A DNA stretch of 20,291 bases from assembly GCA_009746045.1 (NCBI GenBank), contig RPFO01001231.1, positions 185,001-205,291 of the forward strand. The letters are read 5' to 3'. Positions 6,748-14,006 of this stretch are shown in pieces. The stretch is from Mesostigma viride (Eukaryota; Streptophyta; Mesostigmatophyceae; Mesostigmatales; Mesostigmataceae). A program made the translations under genes and the position numbers. Within the stretch, counting starts at the first letter, position 1. Each line of letters opens with the position of its first letter. A model generated the notes under the pieces. The model did not search any database and was not told where the DNA came from. It saw nothing but the letters and a program-made list of their open reading frames with translations.

Positions 6748-7311
6748 TTATATACCTTCAATATTCACTTGTAAGAAACGAGCCAATCTAGCAGCTTGTT
6801 CTTCTATCTCAGCCAATGTCAAAGGTTGTCCTATACGTGTTAATGGCATATCACGTGTTCCTTTTATTTTTAAATAAATAACACGACGAGGATTAATACC
6901 TTCTTTGATTTCTACTCTAATAGCTTGTATATCTTTTATATCATAGACAATATTAATGCGACGATCTTTTCCTGGATAGCCCCATCTAAATATACGTACT
7001 AAACCATTTACTTTATCAAATTCATTATATCCTTCACCGACATTCCAAAAAATTGTCAACCATAAATATATACTAAGAAGTATGCCAGCAGATCCATAAA
7101 AACACATAACTAGACCTTGTGGCACAAAAACTATATTTTTGGCAGATAAAAAAGGAACTAAATCATACTGTAGATAACTTGAAATACCTACTATTAAAAA
7201 TCCAGATGCGCCTAACAAAACAACAGATGCCCACCAATAATTACTGATTCGACGTGAACCTACAACTGATTCACGTAGAATTAAATCAGAATTAGTAGAA
7301 AAATTAATCAT
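6748..7311 (-). CDS. ycf4: Photosystem I assembly protein Ycf4
   Basis: The 187-residue product matches Ycf4, a thylakoid protein that acts as a scaffold in photosystem I assembly. Two membrane segments lie at about 26-47 (WWASVVLLGASGFLIVGISS) and 66-89. They are followed by a stromal domain with the family signatures WNVGEGYNEFDK, FRWGYPGKDRRI and REIYLKIKG-like VIYLKIKGTRDMPLTR. The C-terminus EIEEQAARLARFLQVNIEG is also characteristic. The length is normal. The gene lies 57 bp downstream of rpl19 on the same strand and precedes cemA and petA, the conserved ycf4-cemA-petA order. Confidence 0.97.
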   Translation of the reverse strand: MINFSTNSDLILRESVVGSRRISNYWWASVVLLGASGFLIVGISSYLQYDLVPFLSAKNIVFVPQGLVMCFYGSAGILLSIYLWLTIFWNVGEGYNEFDKVNGLVRIFRWGYPGKDRRINIVYDIKDIQAIRVEIKEGINPRRVIYLKIKGTRDMPLTRIGQPLTLAEIEEQAARLARFLQVNIEGI

Positions 7312-7368
7312 TGTATTTAATTTTAGATAAATATGTGGAAACTATGTTAATTATGTAAATTTGCCGAA

Positions 7369-7728
7369 TTAAACTTTACTAAATTTTTGTTTCAAACGTG
7401 TTGCTTTTCCTATACGTTCTCTTAAATAATACAGTTTAGCTCTTCTTACTTTAGAATTGGAAATAACTTCAATACTAGTTATTCTTGGTGAATGTATTAA
7501 AAAAATACGTTCTACACCAATCCCTTGAAACATTTTACGAACTGTAATAGTGCTATTGCTTGCAGAATTATGTTTTGCAATAACTACACCTTCATAAGGT
7601 TGTACACGTTCTTTATTACCTTCTTGAATAAGAAGACCTACTTTTACATAATCACCCACATAAATATTAGGCAAATTTGCTTTTATTTGATTAGCTTCTA
7701 TGTTTTGAAGAATTTGATTTCTATTCAT
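7369..7728 (-). CDS. rpl19: Ribosomal protein L19
   Basis: The 119-residue large-subunit protein L19 sits at the interface with the 30S subunit. Family motifs are visible: [53 protein letters not shown] and SPRITSIEV, ending with [20 protein letters not shown]. The length is typical for bacterial and plastid L19. rpl19 is kept in only part of the green plastids, so it is a useful lineage marker. It lies between tufA and ycf4 on the same strand; the hairpin at 7823-7877 separates it from tufA. Confidence 0.97.
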   Translation of the reverse strand: MNRNQILQNIEANQIKANLPNIYVGDYVKVGLLIQEGNKERVQPYEGVVIAKHNSASNSTITVRKMFQGIGVERIFLIHSPRITSIEVISNSKVRRAKLYYLRERIGKATRLKQKFSKV

Positions 7729-7822
7729 AAATTCATTATTTTATTCTATTGACTTATTTAAAATAAAAAGAGAAAACTTTGAGTTTTAAAATTTTATTTG
7801 TTTTTCTAGAAACAGAATTTGA

Positions 7823-7877
7823 TTTTCATTTCATTTCATTTCAATCTAAACTAAACTAAAATGAAATGAAATGAAAA
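7823..7877 (-). terminator. 19-bp hairpin at the 3' end of tufA
   Basis: Arms at 7823-7841 and 7859-7877 are perfect reverse complements made of repeated ATTTC/GAAAT units, with a 17-nt loop. The hairpin lies 11 bp beyond the tufA stop codon, so it is a likely terminator or mRNA 3' end. The short repeats mean the pairing can slip, so its length may vary between strains. Confidence 0.8.
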
Positions 7878-7887
7878 GACAATTTAA

Positions 7888-9120
7888 TTATTCTAAGATT
7901 TCAGATACAATTCCTGCACCTACAGTACGACCACCTTCTCTAATAGCAAAACGCATACCTTTTTCAATTGCAATTGGTTGAATTAAAGATACTACCATTT
8001 TAACACGATCGCCTGGCATAACCATTTGTGTGTCAGAACCATCATCTGCTTTAAAAGAATCAATTTTGCCAGTCACATCTGTAGTTCTTACATAAAATTG
8101 AGGTCTGTAACCTGGAAAAAAAGGAGTATGACGTCCACCTTCTTCTTTAGCTAATACATAAACTTCAGACTCAAAACGTATATGAGGTTTAATTGTGTTC
8201 GGTTTAGCTAAAACCATACCACGTTCTACTTGATCTTTTTGAATACCTCTTAACAAAACACCAACATTATCTCCAGCGACACTTTCTTCTAAAGTTTTTT
8301 GAAACATTTCTAAGCCAGTTACTGTAGTATTTTGTGGTATATTTGCTAGACCAACAATATCTACGTTTTCTCCAACTACAACTTTACCTCTTTCTACTCT
8401 TCCAGTTGCTACAGTTCCTCTACCTGTGATAGAAAACACATCTTCTATAGCCATTAAAAATGGCTTATCAGTATCTCTTTGAGGAGTTGGAATATATTTA
8501 TCAACTTGATCCATTAAAGCATAAATTTTATCAACCCATGGATTACTGCCTCTAGCAAGTTTAGAATCTTGGGTTAATGCTTCTAATGCCATTAAAGCAG
8601 AACCTGCAACTACTGGAATTTCATCTCCTGGAAAATCATAAGAATTTAAAGTTTCACGTACTTCTAATTCCACAAGTTCTAATAATTCTGGATCATCTAC
8701 TTGATCTTCTTTATTTAAAAAAACTACCATATTAGGAACACCTACTTGTTTCGCCAATAAGATATGTTCTTTAGTTTGTGGCATTGGACCATCTGCTCCA
8801 GAAACAACCAGTATCGCGCCATCCATCTGAGCAGCACCAGTAATCATATTTTTTACATAGTCAGCATGACCTGGACAATCCACATGTGCATAATGACGAG
8901 TTTCAGTCTCATATTCTACATGAGCGGTATTAATAGTAATACCTCTTGCTTTTTCTTCAGGAGCAGCATCAATTTCATCATATCTCTTACCAGATTTGCC
9001 TGTACCAACTGCTAAAGCCATTGTTATAGCAGCAGTTAAAGTAGTTTTTCCATGATCTACATGTCCAATGGTTCCAATATTAATATGTGGTTTTTTGCGT
9101 TCAAATTTTTCACGTGCCAT
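7888..9120 (-). CDS. tufA: Translation elongation factor Tu
   Basis: The 410-residue GTPase EF-Tu delivers aminoacyl-tRNA to the plastid ribosome. G-domain motifs are intact: P-loop GHVDHGKT (19-26), switch I RGITI (59-63), DCPGH (81-85) and NKED (136-139, for the usual NKCD). Domains II and III follow with [21 protein letters not shown] and the terminal [20 protein letters not shown]. The length is normal. AAAGGAAG lies before the ATG at 9120 as ribosome-binding site. Plastid tufA has moved to the nucleus in land plants, so its presence indicates an alga. It follows rps12 and rps7, preserving the bacterial str operon order without fusA. Confidence 0.98.
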   Translation of the reverse strand: MAREKFERKKPHINIGTIGHVDHGKTTLTAAITMALAVGTGKSGKRYDEIDAAPEEKARGITINTAHVEYETETRHYAHVDCPGHADYVKNMITGAAQMDGAILVVSGADGPMPQTKEHILLAKQVGVPNMVVFLNKEDQVDDPELLELVELEVRETLNSYDFPGDEIPVVAGSALMALEALTQDSKLARGSNPWVDKIYALMDQVDKYIPTPQRDTDKPFLMAIEDVFSITGRGTVATGRVERGKVVVGENVDIVGLANIPQNTTVTGLEMFQKTLEESVAGDNVGVLLRGIQKDQVERGMVLAKPNTIKPHIRFESEVYVLAKEEGGRHTPFFPGYRPQFYVRTTDVTGKIDSFKADDGSDTQMVMPGDRVKMVVSLIQPIAIEKGMRFAIREGGRTVGAGIVSEILE

Positions 9121-9254
9121 AAATACACTTCCTTTTCTTTTATCATTGATATAATTTAATTTCGGTTGTTATAAAAAGATATTTTTATGAATATAAATCT
9201 TATTAACCTATCGGTATTTATTTTAAATATTCACGTCTAAAATAACATCATATC

Positions 9255-9282
9255 ATTTCTAATGATTAAATAGATTAGAAAT
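9255..9282 (-). terminator. 3' hairpin after rps7
   Basis: ATTTCTAAT (9255-9263) and ATTAGAAAT (9274-9282) form a perfect 9-bp stem with a 10-nt loop, 24 bp past the rps7 stop. It is a modest candidate for a processing site or mRNA end between rps7 and tufA. Confidence 0.45.
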
Positions 9283-9305
9283 AATGTCGGATATTGTTTT
9301 ATTTT

Positions 9306-9776
9306 CTAAAAACGATAATGAGAAAAAGCTTTATTAGCTTCTGCCATTCTATGTGTTTCTTCTCTTTTACGAATAGCATTACCGGTTTCATTTGCAGCAT
9401 CAACAATTTCATTAGTTAATTTCGCTACCATATTTCTGCCAGGTCTTTGTCTTGCAGATGATAATAACCAACGTAGTGCTAAAGCAGTTCCACGTTCTGC
9501 TTTCACTTCTCTAGGAACTTGATATGTAGATCCACCTAAACGTCTTGCTTTCACTTCAACTAGTGGAGTCGCATTGAGCACAGCTTGTTGCAAAACTTTT
9601 AAAGGATCTTTTTCTGTTTTCTCTTCAATATTTTTCATAGCTTGATAAAATATTTTTTGAGCTAAAGATTTTTTTCCTTCTTTTAAAATATGACTAATCA
9701 ACATTGTAACCAATCTACTTCTATAAATTGGATCAGAATCAATTATTCTTTTTTTTGGAGTACTTCTACGAGACAT
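9306..9776 (-). CDS. rps7: Ribosomal protein S7
   Basis: The 156-residue small-subunit protein S7 binds the 3' domain of 16S rRNA and contacts tRNA at the exit site. Diagnostic stretches are [20 protein letters not shown], the segment [14 protein letters not shown] around 79-91, [14 protein letters not shown], and the end [15 protein letters not shown]. The length is exactly typical. rps12 ends 41 bp upstream on the same strand and the two are surely cotranscribed. The leader right before the ATG at 9776 is a run of AAAT repeats with no Shine-Dalgarno sequence. Confidence 0.98.
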   Translation of the reverse strand: MSRRSTPKKRIIDSDPIYRSRLVTMLISHILKEGKKSLAQKIFYQAMKNIEEKTEKDPLKVLQQAVLNATPLVEVKARRLGGSTYQVPREVKAERGTALALRWLLSSARQRPGRNMVAKLTNEIVDAANETGNAIRKREETHRMAEANKAFSHYRF

Positions 9777-9800
9777 ATTTATTTATTTATTTATTTATTT
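9777..9800. repeat. Six tandem ATTT units in the rps7 leader
   Basis: (ATTT)6 directly abuts the rps7 start codon, reading (AAAT)6 on the coding strand. It fills the position where a ribosome-binding site would be, so initiation there must rely on an unstructured leader or translational coupling. Confidence 0.9.
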
Positions 9801-9817
9801 ATCTAGAAAATTATTTT

Positions 9818-10186
9818 TTAACTACGTTTAACACCATATTTTGAACGACTTTGAGCACGATCTTTCACTCCAGCTGTATCTAAAATACCTCGAATAATAT
9901 GATAACGTACTCCTGGTAAATCTTTTACTCTTCCTCCTCGTATTAAAACGACAGAATGTTCTTGTAAATTATGTCCAATTCCAGGGATATAAGCTGTTAC
10001 TTCAAAACCAGAAGTTAAACGTACACGTGCAACTTTACGTAAAGCAGAATTTGGTTTTTTAGGAGTAGTAGTATACACTCTAGTACAAACACCTCTTCTT
10101 TGAGGACATGCTTTTAAAGCAGGAGATTTAGTTTTATTATAAACTCGTTTTCTTTCTGATCTTATTAATTGTTGAATAGTAGGCAT
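9818..10186 (-). CDS. rps12: Ribosomal protein S12 (uninterrupted)
   Basis: The 122-residue small-subunit decoding-centre protein S12 is complete in one frame: [25 protein letters not shown] (41-51, the region carrying streptomycin-resistance lysines), [16 protein letters not shown], and [18 protein letters not shown] (83-100), ending RSKYGVKRS. In land plants and many streptophyte algae this gene is split and trans-spliced; here it is a single exon. It is first in the rps12-rps7-tufA series. No Shine-Dalgarno sequence is visible before the ATG at 10186. Confidence 0.98.
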   Translation of the reverse strand: MPTIQQLIRSERKRVYNKTKSPALKACPQRRGVCTRVYTTTPKKPNSALRKVARVRLTSGFEVTAYIPGIGHNLQEHSVVLIRGGRVKDLPGVRYHIIRGILDTAGVKDRAQSRSKYGVKRS

Positions 10187-10368
10187 AATAATTCATTATT
10201 ATAAAGTTAATTTTTTCCATAGAAATCATAAATATGATTCTTAGGGTCTAATAATATTTCTATTAAAAAATATATTTTATTACAAATATTACTTATTTAT
10301 AATAAATCAAATAGTTAATAAAAAAACATTTTTTATTTTATTAATAAGAACAATTTTCTTTTTATATA

Positions 10369-11517
10369 TTAACTATTTTTGATAGGTTGTGTAAATAAAA
10401 TTTTGCCTGTAGATTTTTGCCATACCTTTTTGACAATTACTTTAATTTTTTGACCAATATATTTAGAACCTGCATTTACAATAACCATAGTGCCATCTTC
10501 TAAATAACCAATACCTTGTCCTAATCTTTTACCTTTTCTGACTATTTGTAAATAAAAACTTTCTCCTGACAAATAAGGTAATTTTAATAATTCAATTAAT
10601 TTGTTTATATTGATAATTAATGGAAATAAATTACTTATTAATAATTGTGAAATATTAGATTCTTTGATGTTATTTGAACAACTACTCATCAATACAATAT
10701 TTTGTTGTTCATTATTATATGTTTTATTATATTTAAATAATACATTTTCATGACAATTTGTTAAAGATGATTCTAAAATGATTTGATCAAAATAATTATA
10801 TTTCAATTCATTTAATCTCGAAAAACCAAGACGACCTAAATATTTATCCTTAAAATTTTTGCTATTATTTAATATTTGTAATTCCTGAATAGTTGATTTA
10901 GGAATTAAAACCAATCCTTCTACAAATTGACTTTGAAAAATGGCTATTATATTATGATTAATAATATAACTTGTATGAAGTACACGTGTAATAGAAGGTC
11001 TTACTATCTTGTTATAAGAAAATATAGCTTCTGCCATTTCTGGCACGAGTATATTTAATAAATAATCACTATGAAAAGTGACTAAAATAAATCCAGAATA
11101 ACAAAGTATAGTTTGTATTAATAAACGTAAAAGATATTTAATAAATAAAAATTCTTTTAGAATAGAACTAATATCTAAAAAACTAAAATATAAATTAGCA
11201 ATAAATAAGGCACCTATAATACTTAATAAACTAGTAAAAAATATATCTACTGTGAAATTATTAATATAATTTAAAAAATTTTTATAATTATTTTGAAAAA
11301 CAAGTCCAATAGGAAAAGCAATTAAAGAACCTAATATCGATAAAACAAATTTAATTCCTAATGCATTTCCATAAAGTAATAAATTAGGAAAATAAACATT
11401 TATTATATATAAAGTAAACTCTGCGCCTAAAACCAGAAAAAAAAGAAGAAAAAAAATATTTAATAAAGTGTCTAATAATTTAGAAAATATTAAAGCATCA
11501 ATGTTTTGAAAATACAT
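10369..11517 (-). CDS. ycf81: YacL-like membrane PIN/TRAM protein, PIN site degenerate
   Basis: From ATG 11517 the product is 382 residues. Several hydrophobic segments occupy about 1-155. They are followed by a PIN-like domain (about 178-305) and a C-terminal TRAM domain (about 315-380) with RKGKRLGQGIGYLEDGTMVI, GSKYIGQKIKVIVKKVWQKS and TGKILF. This is the architecture of bacterial YacL, a membrane-anchored PIN-TRAM protein, and probably of the plastid gene ycf81; the symbol is from memory. The PIN landmarks are LHTSYIINHNII where the family has LDTSVIIDGRI (Asp to His181 and Asp to Asn187), LIPKSTIQELQ (Glu212 kept), and SSCSNNI where TNDFNL is expected (Asp to Cys280). So nuclease activity is probably lost while the RNA-binding TRAM fold is kept. 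A TTG at 11544 could extend it by 9 residues. No Shine-Dalgarno sequence is seen. Confidence 0.85.
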   Translation of the reverse strand: MYFQNIDALIFSKLLDTLLNIFFLLFFLVLGAEFTLYIINVYFPNLLLYGNALGIKFVLSILGSLIAFPIGLVFQNNYKNFLNYINNFTVDIFFTSLLSIIGALFIANLYFSFLDISSILKEFLFIKYLLRLLIQTILCYSGFILVTFHSDYLLNILVPEMAEAIFSYNKIVRPSITRVLHTSYIINHNIIAIFQSQFVEGLVLIPKSTIQELQILNNSKNFKDKYLGRLGFSRLNELKYNYFDQIILESSLTNCHENVLFKYNKTYNNEQQNIVLMSSCSNNIKESNISQLLISNLFPLIININKLIELLKLPYLSGESFYLQIVRKGKRLGQGIGYLEDGTMVIVNAGSKYIGQKIKVIVKKVWQKSTGKILFTQPIKNS

Positions 11518-11563
11518 ACATATATTTTTTTTATATATTGTCAAAATTATACAAAAATAAAAA

Positions 11564-11636
11564 CACGCCCTGTAGGACTTGAACCTACGACATCAGGTTT
11601 TGGAGACCTGCGTTCTACCAACTGAACTAAGGACGC
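11564..11636 (-). tRNA. trnW(cca): tRNA-Trp(CCA)
   Basis: This 73-nt tRNA has acceptor GCGTCCT pairing with AGGGCGT (G1-U72 and one more wobble) and G as discriminator. The anticodon arm CAGGTCTCCAAAACCTG gives CCA, and the T arm is GTAGGTTCAAGTCCTAC. It is 51 bp from trnP on the same strand, the conserved trnW-trnP pair of green plastids. Confidence 0.96.
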
Positions 11637-11687
11637 ATTAAATGTGTTAATTATCAATTAATAAATAATAAAATACTAAAAATTCTT

Positions 11688-11761
11688 TCGGGATGACAGG
11701 ATTCGAACCTGCGACGTCGGCTTCCCAAAAGCCGCACTCTACCAAACTGAGTTACATCCCG
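11688..11761 (-). tRNA. trnP(ugg): tRNA-Pro(UGG)
   Basis: This 74-nt tRNA has acceptor CGGGATG pairing with CATCCCG and A as discriminator. The anticodon arm CGGCTTTTGGGAAGCCG gives TGG, and the T arm is GCAGGTTCGAATCCTGT. Confidence 0.96.
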
Positions 11762-12414
11762 TTATTGCAGTTAGCAGATAGTATAATAGCATGAAAATAT
11801 AATAGAGATATACATTTATATACAAAAAATGATTGAATATAAGAAATATATTTTTATGTTTCAAATTAATAATAAAAATAATTCCTATTTGTAATATTAA
11901 GTCAATAAATAACAAAGATTATCACCAATAATAATAAAATATTCAAAACTAAATATTTTTTTATATTTTATAAAAAGTATGTCTTATTGTTTCCAATTAT
12001 TAGTCAAATATATGAGAAATTATTTACCATTAATATTGATTTATTGAACAATCATGTTTTTTTTTATTTTATTGCTATATAATTTTTATATAAAAGTAAC
12101 AAAAAAATATTTTTACTAAAACATATGTATATTTTTATATTTTGAAAATATACAGGTTATTTATTGGAAATAAAATTGAACTAAAGATTTAGATGCAAAT
12201 CAAAATCTCTATTCTTTTCTAAAACAAATTGTTACTTATTTAGAAAAAATGAGTAAGCATAATATTTTTTTATATATGAAAACATTTTCATAATAATAAT
12301 CATAAAAGGCTTACAAAAAAAATATTATATTTCATTTATTTAATTAATTAATATTTTTTTTCTATTTTCCTATATTATATTGTGAAATAAAAAAGCTTTG
12401 AAGGAGAAATATCA
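11762..12414. other. Long spacer trnP-psaJ with possible gene remnant
   Basis: This 653-bp stretch is about 18 percent GC where I counted it, and has no intact gene. On plus, one frame from ATG 11979 to TAA 12293 (105 codons) is broken by only four internal stops, where about ten would be expected at this composition. Its last part, TKDLDANQNLYSFLKQIVTY, looks protein-like. It may be the remnant of an ORF or chance. The promoter of psaJ should lie near 12340-12385, but no clear -35/-10 pair can be singled out. Confidence 0.4.
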
Positions 12415-12543
12415 ATGCAAGATTTTCAGAAATATCTTTCCACAGCACCTGTGTTAGCAACTATATGGTTTATTATTCTTGCTGGATTATTAATTGAAAT
12501 CAATCGCTTTTTCCCTGATGCATTATTAGTTCCTATGAAATAA
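12415..12543 (+). CDS. psaJ: Photosystem I subunit IX (PsaJ)
   Basis: This 42-residue single-span photosystem I subunit reads [20 protein letters not shown], then [18 protein letters not shown], which is PsaJ at its usual length. It sits at the edge of photosystem I near PsaF and helps bind chlorophyll and carotenoid. A good ribosome-binding site, AAGGAG (12401-12406), lies 8 nt before the ATG. It heads the cluster psaJ-rpl33-rps18, conserved with land plants, though the 249-bp gap to rpl33 may allow separate transcription. Confidence 0.98.
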   Translation: MQDFQKYLSTAPVLATIWFIILAGLLIEINRFFPDALLVPMK

Positions 12544-12571
12544 ATAATCTATCTTTCTATATTAAACGTGA

Positions 12572-12585
12572 TGTGCATATGCACA
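12572..12585. repeat. 14-bp palindrome TGTGCATATGCACA
   Basis: This is a perfect palindrome with unusually high GC for this spacer, 29 bp after psaJ. It may be a small 3' structure of psaJ mRNA or a protein site; the function is unknown. Confidence 0.5.
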
Positions 12586-12792
12586 CAAGATATATAAATA
12601 ATCTATATCTTTTTTTCTATACAAATAGATAAATAAGAGAAATGGTTATTCTATCTACTAAAAAATTATTGATTATAAACATAATTAATTTAGAAAAATC
12701 TACAAATTAGATTGATAGAAAACTTTTATATTTGATTCAAAATTATAATCGCGATATTTTATAAAAAGGGGAACAATAAAAAGGATATATAT

Positions 12793-12987
12793 ATGGCAAA
12801 AACAAAAGGTATAAGAATAAGTATCACATTAGAATGTACTTCTTGTAAAAATAATAACAATAAACGTTCTACTGGTATTTCAAGATATATGACTCAAAAA
12901 AATCGTCGTAATACGCCTAATAGATTAGAATTAAAAAAATTCTGCTCTCATTGTAATCAATCGACTATTCATAAAGAAATAAAATAA
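12793..12987 (+). CDS. rpl33: Ribosomal protein L33
   Basis: The 64-residue large-subunit protein L33 begins [15 protein letters not shown] and carries the zinc-ribbon cysteines C15-x2-C18 and C51-x2-C54, both pairs intact. [20 protein letters not shown] is the family signature. AAGGAT (12781-12786) lies 6 nt before the ATG. rps18 follows 45 bp later on the same strand. rpl33 is kept in streptophyte plastids but is missing from most chlorophyte ones, which supports the streptophyte assignment. Confidence 0.97.
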   Translation: MAKTKGIRISITLECTSCKNNNNKRSTGISRYMTQKNRRNTPNRLELKKFCSHCNQSTIHKEIK

Positions 12988-13032
12988 TATATATTTTTTT
13001 TAGATTTAAATAATATTACAAAATTTACAATT

Positions 13033-13248
13033 ATGACTTTTTCTCGTCGTCGCACATCCCCAATCAAACCAACAGATTCTATAGATTATAAAAATATAGA
13101 TTTATTAAGTCAATTTATAACAGAACAAGGGAAAATATTACCAAGACGTGTTAATAATATAAGTGCTAAGCAACAACGTGCAATTACTAAAGCTATAAAA
13201 CAAGCACGCTTTTTAACTTTATTACCTTTTCTTAATCAAGAAATTTAA
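13033..13248 (+). CDS. rps18: Ribosomal protein S18
   Basis: The 71-residue small-subunit protein S18 is found on the platform of the 30S subunit with S6. It shows the S18 pattern [20 protein letters not shown] followed by [20 protein letters not shown] and [10 protein letters not shown]. The N-terminus is short, as in bacterial S18. No clear Shine-Dalgarno sequence precedes the ATG at 13033, so coupling to rpl33 is likely. It converges on rpl20 with a hairpin between. Confidence 0.97.
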   Translation: MTFSRRRTSPIKPTDSIDYKNIDLLSQFITEQGKILPRRVNNISAKQQRAITKAIKQARFLTLLPFLNQEI

Positions 13249-13282
13249 ATTCAAAATGATTCTTTGGAAACATATGTTGTGA

Positions 13283-13316
13283 TTAATTTCCTATGTTTCT
13301 TCACATAGGAAATTAA
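13283..13316. terminator. Bidirectional hairpin between rps18 and rpl20
   Basis: TTAATTTCCTATGT (13283-13296) and ACATAGGAAATTAA (13303-13316) form a perfect 14-bp stem with a 6-nt loop TTCTTC. It lies in the 77-bp gap between two convergent genes, 10 bp from the rpl20 stop codon. Confidence 0.8.
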
Positions 13317-13325
13317 CCAGAATAT

Positions 13326-13673
13326 TTAAGAATTGGATTCCATAACAATTTGAGAAAATACTGGACCATCCAAAAGAGCAATTTGTGCTAAAATTTTTCG
13401 ATTTAATAAAATATTGGATGTTTTTAATTGATTAATTAATTGACTATAACTGATATTATTTTGACGTGATGCTGCATTAATTCTAGCAATCCATAACTTT
13501 CTAAAATCTCGTTTTTTTCTAGCTCTATCCCTATAAGCATATCTTAAAGATTTAATTATTTGTTGATTTGCTGTACGAAATAGTACAGAATGTGCTCCAC
13601 GAAATCCTTTAGCTAAATTAAGAATTTTGTTACGATGTTTACGAGCAACATTGCCTCGTTTTACTCTTGTCAT
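13326..13673 (-). CDS. rpl20: Ribosomal protein L20
   Basis: The 115-residue large-subunit assembly protein L20 binds 23S rRNA. It begins [20 protein letters not shown] and contains [38 protein letters not shown] and [17 protein letters not shown], all diagnostic. The length is typical. It faces rps18, the same layout as psaJ-rpl33-rps18 facing rpl20 in land plants. In land plants rps12 exon 1 lies next to it; here rps12 is elsewhere, which fits an unsplit rps12. Confidence 0.97.
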   Translation of the reverse strand: MTRVKRGNVARKHRNKILNLAKGFRGAHSVLFRTANQQIIKSLRYAYRDRARKKRDFRKLWIARINAASRQNNISYSQLINQLKTSNILLNRKILAQIALLDGPVFSQIVMESNS

Positions 13674-13915
13674 ATATTTTTATTCTTTTTTATGTGTCTT
13701 TATTAAACTAGAAAATAATTATTTTTTCAATAAAATCTAATATATAATAAAATATATTAGAAAAATGATTACCTGAAATGAAATAAATGTTTAAATCTAT
13801 GCTCCTTATTCAAGATACTATAAGTGCTTGTAGTATATTATATTTATAAAATATAAATAATATATTTGACAAATAAACTATAATCATGGCACTATGGTAG
13901 CATAATAACAACTGT

Positions 13916-13989
13916 GGGATTGTAGTTCAACTGGTTAGAGCACCGCCCTGTCAAGGCGGAAGTTGCGGGTTCGAACCCCGTCAGTCCCG
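13916..13989 (+). tRNA. trnD(guc): tRNA-Asp(GUC)
   Basis: This 74-nt tRNA has acceptor GGGATTG pairing with CAGTCCC and G as discriminator. The anticodon arm CCGCCCTGTCAAGGCGG gives GTC, and the T arm is GCGGGTTCGAACCCCGT. It ends only 17 bp from the 3' end of the convergent ftsH-like gene. A TATAAT at 13879-13884 may be its -10 box, but no matching -35 box lies at the right distance. Confidence 0.96.
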
Positions 13990-14006
13990 ATATTATTTTT
14001 CTTCCA

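Noticed and set aside
7525-7752. Plus-strand open frame opposite rpl19
   Set aside because: It is the antisense of a clearly conserved ribosomal protein gene and has low-complexity Phe/Ile/Tyr composition.
8764-9015. Plus-strand open frame opposite tufA
   Set aside because: Antisense shadow of the EF-Tu G domain, with no independent support.
13866-13871. TTGACA upstream of trnD as a -35 box
   Set aside because: It is only 7 nt before TATAAT (13879) and 21 nt before TATGGT (13893), both wrong spacings for a sigma70-type promoter.
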